Source: Betaproteobacteria bacterium (GTDB taxonomy: Bacteria > Pseudomonadota > Gammaproteobacteria > Burkholderiales > Casimicrobiaceae). Taken from it: 64,000 nucleotides of DNA. Position numbers and translations under genes: made by a program. Where the stretch lies: assembly GCA_027492485.1 (NCBI GenBank), contig JAPUER010000058.1, positions 64,619 to 128,618 on the forward strand, in the 5' to 3' direction. Shown here in pieces: positions 1 through 9,072 of the stretch. The stretch's first letter is position 1; each line of letters begins with the position of its first letter. Below the pieces are notes generated by a model. That model was given only the letters and a program-made list of their open reading frames with translations. It made no database searches and was not told where the DNA came from.

Positions 1-153
1 GTCGGCCCGCGCGCCCAGCGCCAGCCCAAGCGCGTCGAGCACGATCGATTTGCCGGCCCCGGTCTCGCCGGTCAGCGCGGTCATGCCGGCCTCGAACTCG
101 ACGTCAAGCCGGTCGATGAGCACGAAGTTGCGAATGGAAAGTTGCTTCAGCAC
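1..153 (-). CDS. recN: DNA repair protein RecN, N-terminal fragment (runs off the window)
   Basis: RecN is an SMC-like ATPase acting in recombinational repair of double-strand breaks. Only the first 51 codons are in the window. They read as an N-terminal ABC/SMC ATPase segment with an IRNFVLID start and the Walker A motif GETGAGKS. The start is a GTG at 153. An in-frame stop, which is also the stop codon of nadK (174-172), lies just upstream, so no longer start is possible. recN follows nadK on the same strand with an 18-nt gap, implying co-transcription as in Burkholderiales. Confidence 0.9.
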   Translation of the reverse strand, partial: MLKQLSIRNFVLIDRLDVEFEAGMTALTGETGAGKSIVLDALGLALGARAD

Positions 154-171
154 GTAAAGAAAAGAAAGCCG

Positions 172-1092
172 CTAGCGTTTGCGCGGCGACAGTCCCTCGG
201 GCGTCTCCGTCCAGCCCAGCTTGTGCCGCAGCGTGTGGTAGTAGTCGTATTCGAGCGGATGCCAGAGGCGAACGTTGGTCGCGGCGCGGCGCAGCACCAC
301 GGAATCGCCCTCGGCCAGCGGCAGGGTGTGGTGGCCGTCGATACTGGCCACGGCTTCGCGGGCACGCGCCACGGTGATGCGGATGACCGAATCGTCGGCC
401 ACCACGATCGGGCGCATGGTCAGCGCATGTGGCGCAATCGGCGCCAGCGTGAACGCGTTGACGGCCGGCGCCAGAATCGGCCCGCCGGCCGACAGCGCGT
501 AGGCGGTGGAGCCGGTGGGCGTGGCAACGATGACGCCGTCGGCCCGAAAGCCATAGGCAAACCGGTCGTTGAGCGAAATTTCGAGGTCGACCAGCGAGGC
601 CGTGGTGCCGCGGTTCACCACCACGTCGTTCATTGCGAAATATTCGGCGCCGGCATCGGTCGATATCACCGCGCTGATCAGCGCGCGTGCCTCCTCGCGA
701 TACGCCCCGGCGAGAATCTGCGGCAGCAATTCGTGCACCGTGCCTTCGCCGAGATCGGTCAGAAACCCGAGTCGCCCGTGATTGATGCCGATCACCGGTA
801 CGCCGAACGGCGCCAGTTGCCGGGCCACCGAAATCAGCGTACCGTCGCCGCCCAGCACAATGGCCAGGCCGCACTGGGCACCGATCTCCGCCGCCGTCAA
901 GGTCGGCAGCCCGGAGCCGCCAATCTCTTCGGCGCTATTGCGCTCCAGCACCGGGTGATAGCCGTTGTCGGCCAGCAAGTCGGCGATCGAATCCACCCAG
1001 GTGCGCAGCTCATGCCGGCTTTCGCGGGCGCCGTCCCGTTGCGACGGCCGCACGGCAATCGCAATGGAGCAGGGAGCAAGCGCGGCAGGCAT
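172..1092 (-). CDS. nadK: NAD kinase
   Basis: This 306-residue protein phosphorylates NAD to NADP with ATP in the cytoplasm. The diagnostic GGDG motif is at residues 81-84, followed by an [11 protein letters not shown] segment and the glycine- and threonine-rich [20 protein letters not shown] region typical of the family. Length is normal. It is divergent from hrcA across a 68-bp gap and is followed by recN on the same strand. The ATG at 1092 is preceded by TTAAAT 6 nt upstream and has no obvious Shine-Dalgarno sequence, so the message may be leaderless; that is inference. Confidence 0.95.
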   Translation of the reverse strand: MPAALAPCSIAIAVRPSQRDGARESRHELRTWVDSIADLLADNGYHPVLERNSAEEIGGSGLPTLTAAEIGAQCGLAIVLGGDGTLISVARQLAPFGVPVIGINHGRLGFLTDLGEGTVHELLPQILAGAYREEARALISAVISTDAGAEYFAMNDVVVNRGTTASLVDLEISLNDRFAYGFRADGVIVATPTGSTAYALSAGGPILAPAVNAFTLAPIAPHALTMRPIVVADDSVIRITVARAREAVASIDGHHTLPLAEGDSVVLRRAATNVRLWHPLEYDYYHTLRHKLGWTETPEGLSPRKR

Positions 1093-1147
1093 GCGGGGAT
1101 TTAATCACACGGTTTGACGGCGACCGGCTGCGCGGCAGTCCCCTAAT

Positions 1148-1153
1148 TACAAT
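1148..1153 (+). promoter_or_regulatory. Putative -10 box of hrcA (leaderless start)
   Basis: TACAAT lies 7 nt before the hrcA ATG at 1161, with no Shine-Dalgarno sequence between them. A TSS 6-8 nt after the hexamer would fall on or next to the start codon. No good -35 is seen at 17-nt spacing; TTGACG at 1114-1119 is too far upstream. Confidence 0.45.
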
Positions 1154-1160
1154 CGGCAGC

Positions 1161-2192
1161 ATGCTGGACCCTCGCTCCCGAATCCTGCTGAAAGCGCTCG
1201 TCGAGCGCTACATCGCCGACGGCGAACCGGTCGGTTCGCGCACGCTGTCCAGGCAAAGCGGGCTGGAACTGTCGCCGGCGACCATCCGCAACGTCATGGC
1301 CGACCTCGAAGAGCTTGGCTTTATCGCCAGCCCGCATACCTCGGCAGGCAGGGTGCCGACGCCGCGCGGCTATCGCTTCTTCGTCGACACCCTGCTGGTG
1401 ACGCAACCGTTGCAGCAGATCGAGCTGCGCGAGGCGGAGGCGCAGATCCAGGGGCAGCAACCGCAGGAACTGATCAGCGCCGCCGCGCGCATGCTGTCCG
1501 ACCTGTCGTCGTTCGCCGGTGTCGTCGCCGCGCCGCACAAGACGCCCGGTTTCCGGCACATTGAATTCGTGCGCCTCGGCGAGCGGCGACTGCTGATGGT
1601 GCTGGTGGCGCCGGACGGCGACGTGCAGAACCGCATCCTCAATACCGACCGCCCCTACTCGCCCGCGCAGCTGGTCGAGGCGGCCAATTTTTTCAACGAA
1701 CACTTCGCCGGCCTGCCGCTCGATCAGGTGCGGGTGCGGTTGACCGATGAGTTGAAGCGCCTGCGCGAAGACATCGTGGTGCTGATGACCACCGCCGTCG
1801 AGACCGGTTCCGAGGTGGCGCAACAGTCGAGCGACAACCTGATCGTCTCCGGCGAGCGGCGATTGCTGCATTCGCAGGATCTGGCCGGCAATGTCGGCAG
1901 CCTGCGGCATCTGTTCGATCTCTTCGAGCAGCGCACGCAGCTGCTGCATTTGTTCGATCAGGCAAACAAGGCCGACGGCGTACAGATTTTCATTGGCGGC
2001 GAATCGCAGGTGGTGCCGCTCGACGAGTTCTCGCTGGTGACGGCGCCGTATCAGGTCAACGGACAGGTAATCGGCACCCTGGGCGTCATCGGGCCGACGC
2101 GGATGGCTTACGACCGCGTGATTCCGATCGTCGATCTGACCGCAAAACTGCTGTCGTCCGCGATGCAGCGCGAGATGGGCGACACGACGTAA
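1161..2192 (+). CDS. hrcA: Heat-inducible transcription repressor HrcA
   Basis: HrcA represses chaperone genes by binding CIRCE operators (TTAGCACTC-N9-GAGTGCTAA) and is kept active by GroE. The 343-residue protein has the N-terminal winged helix (residues 1-80, with [26 protein letters not shown] and TSAGRVPT) and the C-terminal GAF-like and dimerisation regions. Length and motifs are normal. It lies between nadK (divergent) and hemH (same direction, 52-bp gap). No complete CIRCE element is visible in this window, so its targets here are limited to possible half-sites near grpE and dnaK. Confidence 0.95.
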   Translation: MLDPRSRILLKALVERYIADGEPVGSRTLSRQSGLELSPATIRNVMADLEELGFIASPHTSAGRVPTPRGYRFFVDTLLVTQPLQQIELREAEAQIQGQQPQELISAAARMLSDLSSFAGVVAAPHKTPGFRHIEFVRLGERRLLMVLVAPDGDVQNRILNTDRPYSPAQLVEAANFFNEHFAGLPLDQVRVRLTDELKRLREDIVVLMTTAVETGSEVAQQSSDNLIVSGERRLLHSQDLAGNVGSLRHLFDLFEQRTQLLHLFDQANKADGVQIFIGGESQVVPLDEFSLVTAPYQVNGQVIGTLGVIGPTRMAYDRVIPIVDLTAKLLSSAMQREMGDTT

Positions 2193-2230
2193 TCGCGGCG
2201 ATGCCCGACCCCGCGGCCTAGCGGCACTCC

Positions 2231-2236
2231 TACAAT
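2231..2236 (+). promoter_or_regulatory. Putative -10 box of hemH (leaderless start)
   Basis: TACAAT is followed after 8 nt by the hemH ATG at 2245. The context TACAATCGGC is the same as in front of hrcA. There is no Shine-Dalgarno sequence, and the -35 region is weak. Confidence 0.45.
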
Positions 2237-2244
2237 CGGCGGTC

Positions 2245-3345
2245 ATGGCAAGCGGTCAATTCACTCACGGGCAGGCGCCGCGCGTCGGCATTCTGCTGGT
2301 CAACCTGGGCACGCCGGACGCAGCGACCCCTGCTGCCGTGCGTCGTTATCTGGCGGAGTTCCTGAGCGATCGCCGGGTCGTCGAAATCCCGTGGGTGCTC
2401 TGGAAGCTGATCCTGCACGGCATCATCCTGCGCACCCGCCCCGCCAAGAGCGCAAAGAAGTACGCCAGCATCTGGACCCCAGAGGGCTCACCGCTGCTGG
2501 TGTGGACGCAGCGCCAGGCGCAGTATCTGCGCGGCGCGCTGGGCGAACGCTTGAAAGCGGTCGGCTTGCCGCCCGATCTGGTTCAGATCGCGGTGGGCAT
2601 GCGCTACGGCAACCCGTCCATCGCCAGCGCCTTGTCCGCATTGCGGGCGGCGCGTTGCGATCGCATCCTGCTGTTGCCGATGTACCCGCAATACGCGGCC
2701 AGCACTACGGCCACCGCCTGCGACGCCGTGTTTCGGGTGTTGCTGCAGGAACGGGCCATGCCTGCGCTACGCACCATCGCCAGTTGGCATGACGATCCGG
2801 CCTACATCAAGGCGCTGGCGACCCGCGTCAATGGATTCTGGAAGCAGCATGGCCGGCCCGACAAGCTGGTCATGAGCTTTCACGGCGTGCCGAAATTCAC
2901 GCTGAGCAAGGGCGATCCGTACCACTGCCTGTGCCAGAAGACCGCGCGATTGCTGGCGACCGAGCTTGGCCTTGGCGAGAGCCAGTGGCAGCTCACGTTT
3001 CAGTCGCGCTTCGGCCGCGCCGAATGGTTGCAGCCCTACACCGATGCCACGCTGCGGGCGCTGCCGGCGCAGGGCGTCAAGCGGGTGCATGTGCTGTGCC
3101 CCGGGTTTCCGGCCGATTGCCTGGAAACGCTGGAGGAGATTGCCATCGAAGGCCGCGAAATCTTCCTGCACGCCGGCGGCCAGTCTTACGACTACATTCC
3201 GGCGCTCAACGATCATCCGGCGTTGATTCACATGCTGACCGATCTGGCGATGACGCATCTGCAAGGCTGGCTGCCGGCGCCGCCGGATGCCGCCCAGCTC
3301 GCCGAGCAGACCGCCCGCGCCCGCGCGCTGGGAGCGAGCGGCTGA
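2245..3345 (+). CDS. hemH: Ferrochelatase
   Basis: Inserts ferrous iron into protoporphyrin IX as the last step of haem synthesis. The 366-residue protein carries the N-terminal [11 protein letters not shown] motif, the conserved SFHGVP segment with the metal-binding histidine at residue 213, and a second active-site glutamate around residue 294 in DCLETLEEI. Length is typical for the bacterial enzyme. The stop overlaps the start of the patatin gene (TGATG at 3343-3347), so the two are translationally coupled. Confidence 0.96.
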   Translation: MASGQFTHGQAPRVGILLVNLGTPDAATPAAVRRYLAEFLSDRRVVEIPWVLWKLILHGIILRTRPAKSAKKYASIWTPEGSPLLVWTQRQAQYLRGALGERLKAVGLPPDLVQIAVGMRYGNPSIASALSALRAARCDRILLLPMYPQYAASTTATACDAVFRVLLQERAMPALRTIASWHDDPAYIKALATRVNGFWKQHGRPDKLVMSFHGVPKFTLSKGDPYHCLCQKTARLLATELGLGESQWQLTFQSRFGRAEWLQPYTDATLRALPAQGVKRVHVLCPGFPADCLETLEEIAIEGREIFLHAGGQSYDYIPALNDHPALIHMLTDLAMTHLQGWLPAPPDAAQLAEQTARARALGASG

Positions 3346-4253
3346 TGAACCGCCGTGGCGCGCTGCGGCGGATGCTTGGCGGCGCCGCCCTGCTACCGGC
3401 CACCTCCCTGCTGGCCGGTTGCGCCGAGTTTGGCAGCGGCTACGACGAAGGTGCAACACCGGGGCCGGGGCCCATCGCCTGGCCGTTGGACCGCCCCCGC
3501 AGCGCACTGGTGCTGGGCAGCGGCGGACCGCGCGGCTTCGCCCACATCGGCGTGCTCAAGGTGCTGGAGGCGGCCGGCATCGAGCCGGCACTCGTCGTCG
3601 GGGCGAGCGCCGGCGCCATCGCCGGATCGCTCTATGCCGCCCGCATTGCCGCCGTCGAGATCGAAGCGCGCGCACTGTCGCTGGGCTTCACCGACATTGC
3701 CGACCCGGCATTGCTGCGGCCTAATCGCTTCGTCGGTCGTGCCCTGCAGAACTTCATCAACGTGGCGGTGGGCGAGCGTGTCATCGAACGCCTGCCGCGG
3801 CGCTTCTGCGCGGTGGCAGCGCCGGTCGGCCGCAAGGAGCTGGTCGCGTTCACTCGCGGCAACACCGGCGCCGCCGTGCGCGCTTCCGCCGCACTGCCGT
3901 CGATGTTCCTGCCGACAACAATAGGCAACGTCGAGTACGAGGACGGCGACATGGTGTCGCCGGTGCCGATTCGCGTGGCGCGGCAGCTCGGCGCCGACCG
4001 GGTTGTGGCCGTCGATGTCTCCGCATTCCTCGAGGACACGCCGGACCGCGCGCCCGAGCCGTGGCGGCAGCGCGATGCCGAGCGCCGCGCCATCATCGAT
4101 GCCGAGGCGGCAGATGCGGATTTCCTGTTTCGGGTGCGACTGCCTTACTACGCCGGTGCTTCCCGCGAATATCGCGAAAACCTGATCCGGCTGGCAACGG
4201 TGCAAACCACCGATGCGCTCGCACGCATTGCGCCGCTGCTGCGCGGCGGATAG
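3345..4253 (+). CDS. Patatin-like phospholipase lipoprotein
   Basis: A 302-residue serine acyl hydrolase of the patatin family. The N-terminus is a lipoprotein signal peptide with lipobox LLAGC (Cys26), so the mature protein should be membrane-anchored. The patatin domain shows the oxyanion-hole motif GSGGPRGFAHIG (residues 58-69), the nucleophile motif GASAG with Ser88, and the dyad aspartate at residue 200 in EDGD. The usual form is DG[GA], so DGD is a small variation. The start is fixed by the TGATG overlap with hemH. Substrate is not predictable. Confidence 0.88.
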   Translation: MNRRGALRRMLGGAALLPATSLLAGCAEFGSGYDEGATPGPGPIAWPLDRPRSALVLGSGGPRGFAHIGVLKVLEAAGIEPALVVGASAGAIAGSLYAARIAAVEIEARALSLGFTDIADPALLRPNRFVGRALQNFINVAVGERVIERLPRRFCAVAAPVGRKELVAFTRGNTGAAVRASAALPSMFLPTTIGNVEYEDGDMVSPVPIRVARQLGADRVVAVDVSAFLEDTPDRAPEPWRQRDAERRAIIDAEAADADFLFRVRLPYYAGASREYRENLIRLATVQTTDALARIAPLLRGG

Positions 4254-4258
4254 CCCGC

Positions 4259-5275
4259 CTACTTCGCGCTCCACTCCCCGCTGTCGCCCAGCATCGCCGG
4301 CACGTCGGCGCGCAGCCATTGCCGGGCAGCCGCGTCGTCTTTCAGATAGGCGTCGAGAAACTTCAGCGTGATCAGCCGCGTCTTGTCGTGAATGACGCGG
4401 GCGGTGGCGGCGGGCGTGGCGGCGTTGGCCGCACCGGTGGCCCGCGCAAGCCACAGCGCATCGCGAAAATCACCGCCGCCGAACACCGCATGATCGCCTT
4501 CGGCGAACACGACGCGATACTTGTTGCCGGCCGCTTGCGCGTCGAACACTGCGGCGCGATTGGCAGCCGAACTGCCGTTGCCCATCACGTCCCCGTCAAT
4601 AGTGCCGGTAACGCTCAGGAACGGTTCGGCCATATTGCCGTAGCGTTCCGACCAGGTTCGTTTCAGGCCCTGGGTGGCCGGGCTGAATGCGATGAAGGCC
4701 GAAATGCGGGGCTCACCGAGCGAACGGATCGGGCCGGGGAAGCGCTCGCCCGCCAGCGCCATCGCGGTCCGTGCACCGAAGCTGTGGCCGGTCATCGCGA
4801 TGCGGGCCGGGTTGATGCGCTTCAGCCACGGCGGCGCATCCGGCTTCGCCTGCTGCCGCGCGATTTCGTCGAGCACAAAGCGAATGTCGTCGACGCGACC
4901 GAGCAGCTGCTCCGCGGTGGCGCCGCGCGCCAGCCGCTGTTTCGGCGGGCCTTCGCCGGCGCCCTTCCACAACGAATCGTCGCTGCCCGGATGCTGCACG
5001 TGCAGCACCAGATAGCCATGCTGCGACCAGTGCTCGCCCCAGGCCTTGCCGCCCTCGCGCGAGCCGCCCAGGCCATGCGAGAAGATCACCAGCGGCACTT
5101 TGTCGCTGCCCTCCGGCACCCGCACCTTGAGCGGCAGGTTGCGCCCGCGGGCAGCGTCGACCCAGTCGAGATCGATCACCTGCGGCGCACCGTGGGCGAA
5201 GGTGCCGGCCAACAGCGTGCCGGCAATCAGGCAACGACGCGCCCATCGACTCAGGTGCAGGATCGAAGTTTTCAT
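4259..5275 (-). CDS. Secreted alpha/beta hydrolase (PAF-acetylhydrolase/dienelactone-hydrolase-like)
   Basis: A 338-residue exported hydrolase. From the ATG at 5275 the N-terminus is a signal peptide (positively charged start, LIAGTLLAGTFAHG core, cleavage near HGA). The alpha/beta hydrolase core shows SHGLGGSREG (oxyanion region), the nucleophile elbow GHSFGA, and a likely acid and histidine in the C-terminal third (EGDHAVFGG). A 36-codon upstream extension is open but has no signal character and was rejected. The gene converges with the patatin gene, leaving 5 bp between stops. Substrate unknown. Confidence 0.8.
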   Translation of the reverse strand: MKTSILHLSRWARRCLIAGTLLAGTFAHGAPQVIDLDWVDAARGRNLPLKVRVPEGSDKVPLVIFSHGLGGSREGGKAWGEHWSQHGYLVLHVQHPGSDDSLWKGAGEGPPKQRLARGATAEQLLGRVDDIRFVLDEIARQQAKPDAPPWLKRINPARIAMTGHSFGARTAMALAGERFPGPIRSLGEPRISAFIAFSPATQGLKRTWSERYGNMAEPFLSVTGTIDGDVMGNGSSAANRAAVFDAQAAGNKYRVVFAEGDHAVFGGGDFRDALWLARATGAANAATPAATARVIHDKTRLITLKFLDAYLKDDAAARQWLRADVPAMLGDSGEWSAK

Positions 5276-5345
5276 GGGAGCAATGTAGCCGCATCTTCGC
5301 GGCAACGGCAACGCATAATGCAAGCAAACGTTACCGCGCCCAGCC

Positions 5346-6716
5346 ATGACCACGATCGCCGAACTGCAACATGCCTTCGCCACCGGAAGCGACCAGCCGT
5401 CGGCGCTCGCCAGCCGGCAACTCGAACGCGCCCGCGATCCGCGCGGCGAGGGTGCGCGCGTCTTTCTGGCGCTGGACGAGCCGGCAATCCGCGCTGCCGC
5501 TGCACGCGCGGACGGGTACTACCGGCAGGGTGTTGAGGCCGCGCCGCGCCCGCTGGAAGGGATCACCATTTCGATCAAGGATTTGTTCGACGTCGCCGGC
5601 GAGGTGACCACGGCCGGCTCCACCGTGTTGCGCCCGCGCGCACCGGCGACCGCCGACGCGCCCGCCGTGGCGCGCCTGCGCGCGGCGGGCGCCGTCATCT
5701 TCGGCCGCAGCAACATGGTCGAGTTCGCGTTTTCCGGCGTCGGCATCAACCCCCACTACGGCACGCCGCGCAACCGCTGGCAGCGCGGCGAGGCCGGCGG
5801 GCGCGTGCCCGGCGGCTCGTCGAGCGGTGCCGGCGTCGGCGTGGCCGACGACATGTGCGTCGCCGCGCTCGGCACCGACACCGGCGGCAGCGTGCGCATC
5901 CCGGCGGCGTTCAACGGACTCGTCGGCTTCAAACCCACGGCATTCCGGGTGCCGGTCAACGGCGCGGTGCCGCTGTCGTTCCTGCATGATTCGGTGGGCC
6001 CGCTGGCCCATTCGGTTGCCTGCTGCGCACGGATCGACGCCGTACTGGCGGACGAGCCGGTGGCCGCGCTGCCGGCCAAACCGCTGCGCGACGTGCGTTT
6101 GCTGTGCCCGACCGGCACCCTCTGGCGCGACGTCGACTCCGAAGTGGACGCCGCTTGCCGTTCGGCCATCGCGCGGCTGCGCGAGGCGGGCGCCAGCATC
6201 GTCGAGGCGCGTTGCGATGCGCTGGAGGATTTGTTCGCGGCCGGCAACCTGCCGCCCGGCGAGCGCGTCATGGGGCGGTTGGCGGAGACCTTCGACTGGC
6301 ACGCCGCCAATATCGGCGTCGATGGGCGCGGCTACGATCCGCGTGTCTGGCATCGCATCGCGCTTGGCGCCGACGTCACGCGCGCCGAGGTGTCGCAGGC
6401 AATCGCCTGGCTGCGCCTGTGGAAACACCGCATGCATGCCGCGCTGGCCGGCTTCGATGCCCTGATCGCGCCGACCGTGGCCTGCCTGCCGCCGCCGATC
6501 GCAGCGCTGGTGGCCGACGATGCGCTGTTTTATGCGACCAACCAGCTCATCTTGCGCAATACGGCGTGGGTCAACATGATGGATGGCTGTGCGCTGAGCC
6601 TGCCCTGTCATGCGCCCGGCGCGGCGCCGGTCGGCCTGCAACTGGTGGGCCGGCACGGCGCCGACCGCGATTTACTGGCGCTCGCGCTGAGCGTGGAGGC
6701 GGCGCTGCGGCAATAA
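5346..6716 (+). CDS. Amidase-signature family hydrolase
   Basis: A 456-residue amidase-signature protein; members hydrolyse amide bonds with a Ser-cisSer-Lys triad. The catalytic Lys is residue 78 (ISIKDLFD), the GGSSSG loop holding the cis-serine is at 156-161, and the nucleophile serine is residue 182 in TDTGGSVRIPA. It could be mistaken for GatA, but no gatB or gatC is adjacent, so a catabolic amidase is more likely. Substrate unknown. A -10-like CATAAT lies about 27 nt upstream of the ATG. Confidence 0.88.
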   Translation: MTTIAELQHAFATGSDQPSALASRQLERARDPRGEGARVFLALDEPAIRAAAARADGYYRQGVEAAPRPLEGITISIKDLFDVAGEVTTAGSTVLRPRAPATADAPAVARLRAAGAVIFGRSNMVEFAFSGVGINPHYGTPRNRWQRGEAGGRVPGGSSSGAGVGVADDMCVAALGTDTGGSVRIPAAFNGLVGFKPTAFRVPVNGAVPLSFLHDSVGPLAHSVACCARIDAVLADEPVAALPAKPLRDVRLLCPTGTLWRDVDSEVDAACRSAIARLREAGASIVEARCDALEDLFAAGNLPPGERVMGRLAETFDWHAANIGVDGRGYDPRVWHRIALGADVTRAEVSQAIAWLRLWKHRMHAALAGFDALIAPTVACLPPPIAALVADDALFYATNQLILRNTAWVNMMDGCALSLPCHAPGAAPVGLQLVGRHGADRDLLALALSVEAALRQ

Positions 6717-6758
6717 AAAAGCCGCAGCAACCGTTCGTCCGGTACAGTCAACTGCGGC
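6715..6758 (-). terminator. Intrinsic terminator of the S9 peptidase gene
   Basis: On the minus strand, GCCGCAG and CTGCGGC (6752-6758 and 6721-6727) form a 7-bp stem with a 24-nt loop, followed by six T residues (6720-6715). It sits right after the peptidase stop and overlaps the amidase stop codon. Confidence 0.6.
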
Positions 6759-6769
6759 GCGCGGCGACG

Positions 6770-8674
6770 CTACTTCGCCACGTTTTTCAGGTGCTTGCCG
6801 AGGAATTTTTCCATCGCGTCGTAGAACTCGTACTGGTTCTCCTGCAGACGGAAACCGTGGCCTTCGTTGTCCTTGACCATGTATTCCACGGCGACACCAC
6901 GTTTCTTGAGCGCTTCGACCATCTGGTCGCTCTCCGCCTTGACCACGCGTGGATCCTTGGCGCCCTGGGCGACGAACAACGGCGTCTTGATGCGGTCGGC
7001 ATTGAGCGCCGGCGAGGTGGCCGTGAGCTGCGCCTTGTCCTTCTCGGCATCGCCGACCATCTCGGTCATCATGTCAAGGAAGGGCTTCCAGTACGGCGGA
7101 ATCGACTTCATGAAGGTGAACATGTTCGACACGCCCACGTAATCAACTGCTGCAGCGTACAGCTCCGGCGTCTTGGTCACGCCCATCAGCGTGGCGTAGC
7201 CGCCGTAACTGGCACCATAGATGGCGACGCGCTTCGGGTCGGCAATGCCTTCCTTGATCAACCACTGCACGCCATCGGTGATGTCGTCCTGCATGGCCAG
7301 GCCCCATTGCTTGAAGCTCGCCTCCCAGAATTTGCGGCCGTAGCCGACCGAACCGCGGAAGTTCATCTGCAACACGGCGTAGCCGCGATTGGCGAGGAAC
7401 TGAATTTCCGGGTTGTAGCCCCAGCTGTCGCGGTACCACGGGCCGCCGTGCGGGTTCACGATCACCGGCAGATTTTTGGCCGGGATGCCCTTGGGCAGTG
7501 TGAGATAGCCGCGAATGGTCAAACCGTCGCGGGCGGTGTAGCTGACCGGTTTCACTTCGGCCATGTCGGCCTCGGCAATCGCGGGATTGATCTCGGCCAG
7601 CTTGGTGAGCTTGTCGGCTTTCGCGTCATAGACATACCGCGTGCCCGGTGTACGGTCGTTGCTGGCGGCCACGATCATCAGGTTTTCGTCCCTGGTCATG
7701 CTCTGCACGCCGATTTGATAGCCAGGCAGCTTCGCTTTCAGTGCCTTGTAGACGCGCTCCGATTCCTGGTCGAAGAACACCGGTTCGGCCTTTTCGAAAT
7801 TGACCGTCGTCTGCGTGATGACCTTGCGCGCACGCGACCAGCCGAGCGAATCGACGTCGACGTTGGCGTTCTCGTAGATCAGCTTGCCTTCCCTGGCCGT
7901 GTTCGGGTCGAACTCGAACAGCGCTGCCTTGTCGCGGCCGCGGTTGGAGGCGACGTACATCAGCTTGCTGTCTGCGGTCCAGCCGACGATATCGACCGCC
8001 TCCCGGAAGTTGGTGGTCAACAGCGGCTTGAACGGCCCGGTCTCGGTTTCGCGGTAGAGCAGCGTCTTGTTGACGCCGTCGGTCGCACCGGCCGCACGGA
8101 CCTTGCCCGCGTGATCGGTGTTCCATGCAGTAATGTTGCCCGGATTCTGCGCGACCAGCGTTTCAGCGCCAGTCTTGATGTTGATGCGGTAGACGTCGAA
8201 CAGCCGCTTGTCGCGCTTGTTGTGCGAGACGAGGATGTGATCGTCGTCGTCCGGCAGTGCGTCGAGGATGCTGGCCTGAGTGCTCTCGTGCGGTGTCAGG
8301 TCCTGCACCTTGCCGGTGTTGATGTCGGCCATGACGACGTGAAAGTTTTCGTCGCCGCCGAAATCCTTGGTGTAGAGGACGTGCTGCGGCCCCTTGAAGA
8401 AGTAGTTGGAGATGTCGCGCGCCGTCTCGGCGGTAATGCGCTTGACGCCTTCCTTGCTGCCCACCTTGTCGATCGGCTGCACAAAAATGTTCATGCGCGA
8501 TTCATACGGCTGCATGAAACCCAGCGTCCGGCCGTCGGGCGACAGGCGGAAGTAGCCCTGCTCGGGATTCTTGAAGAAGTCGCGCAGCGGATACTGCCGG
8601 GCGGGTTGCGCCGCGGCGGAGGCGGCGATCAGGCCGGCGCCGCTCAGCGCCAGCAGCCAATGGTTAAGTTTCAT
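6770..8674 (-). CDS. S9 family (prolyl oligopeptidase-type) serine peptidase, exported
   Basis: A 634-residue protein with an N-terminal signal peptide (HWLLALSGAGLIAASAAAQ), then a beta-propeller region (roughly residues 25-370, with repeated SPDGRTLGF-like and VGWTADSKLMYVAS-like strands) and a C-terminal alpha/beta hydrolase domain. The catalytic serine is in GASYGGYA, the acid in QGAKDPRV and the histidine in EGHGF. This matches acylaminoacyl-peptidase or dipeptidyl-peptidase-like S9 enzymes, probably periplasmic. It is divergent from grpE across a 398-bp gap that contains palindrome copy C. Confidence 0.9.
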   Translation of the reverse strand: MKLNHWLLALSGAGLIAASAAAQPARQYPLRDFFKNPEQGYFRLSPDGRTLGFMQPYESRMNIFVQPIDKVGSKEGVKRITAETARDISNYFFKGPQHVLYTKDFGGDENFHVVMADINTGKVQDLTPHESTQASILDALPDDDDHILVSHNKRDKRLFDVYRINIKTGAETLVAQNPGNITAWNTDHAGKVRAAGATDGVNKTLLYRETETGPFKPLLTTNFREAVDIVGWTADSKLMYVASNRGRDKAALFEFDPNTAREGKLIYENANVDVDSLGWSRARKVITQTTVNFEKAEPVFFDQESERVYKALKAKLPGYQIGVQSMTRDENLMIVAASNDRTPGTRYVYDAKADKLTKLAEINPAIAEADMAEVKPVSYTARDGLTIRGYLTLPKGIPAKNLPVIVNPHGGPWYRDSWGYNPEIQFLANRGYAVLQMNFRGSVGYGRKFWEASFKQWGLAMQDDITDGVQWLIKEGIADPKRVAIYGASYGGYATLMGVTKTPELYAAAVDYVGVSNMFTFMKSIPPYWKPFLDMMTEMVGDAEKDKAQLTATSPALNADRIKTPLFVAQGAKDPRVVKAESDQMVEALKKRGVAVEYMVKDNEGHGFRLQENQYEFYDAMEKFLGKHLKNVAK

Positions 8675-8872
8675 GACATCTCCTGCGGAAAGTAAGCTCG
8701 CGAATTGTTTGCGATGCCGCGACTATGGGCGACGGCGGTGCGATGAAACCGCGGGATCGGCGCCCGAACTGCGGGCGCCCTGCCACCGCGGTGACCCAAG
8801 GTGCGGCAAGTACCGCGGTTGCGGACGACAGGGATTGCGGGCGAAAATGTGTTGACAACAAATTTTCGACGT
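8675..8872. other. Gap between the S9 peptidase gene and palindrome copy C
   Basis: No convincing coding sequence. The stretch holds the upstream region of the peptidase gene and several unremarkable CG-rich segments; the part nearest copy C becomes AT-rich. A TTGACA at 8852-8857 has no matching -10. Confidence 0.5.
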
Positions 8873-8996
8873 TATTGGCTTTTTGCCAGTAGCGGCATCC
8901 ACATTGGGCAAAGCGGCCAATATGACAGCAAGTCGACTTTCGTCACAATGGCGCTTTATGCCTCATTCGTGCGCCGTTTTTGACAAAATGTTGTTG
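8873..8996. repeat. Dispersed intergenic palindrome, copy C
   Basis: An imperfect inverted repeat of about 124 bp centred on AAGTCGACTT (8930-8939). Read outward, both arms give a GTCA, TGGC-GCTTT, GCC, CAAAA order, so the arms are homologous. The left end reads ATTGGCTTTTTG. The copy lies between the divergent S9 peptidase and grpE genes, just upstream of the grpE heat-shock promoter. Confidence 0.7.
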
Positions 8997-9013
8997 ATTT
9001 CCTTTGGGCTTTG

Positions 9014-9038
9014 CTTGAAATAGGGGAACTTTCCCCTA
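9014..9038 (+). promoter_or_regulatory. Sigma-32 heat-shock promoter of grpE, with embedded palindrome
   Basis: CTTGAAA (9014-9020) and CCCCTA (9033-9038) with a 12-nt spacer fit the sigma-32 consensus CTTGAAA / CCCCAT. The spacer and -10 together form a perfect 8-bp inverted repeat TAGGGGAA-CT-TTCCCCTA (9021-9038). The predicted TSS near 9045 leaves about 28 nt before the grpE ATG at 9073. GTGTGCTAA (9042-9050) is one mismatch from a CIRCE right half-site. Confidence 0.65.
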
Positions 9039-9072
9039 GATGTGTGCTAACACCTTGTTTTCAAAATAAAAA

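Noticed and set aside
6104-8695. 863-residue plus-strand open frame opposite the S9 peptidase
   Set aside because: Antisense shadow of the peptidase, with no start signal or domain; the end of the amidase explains its first part.
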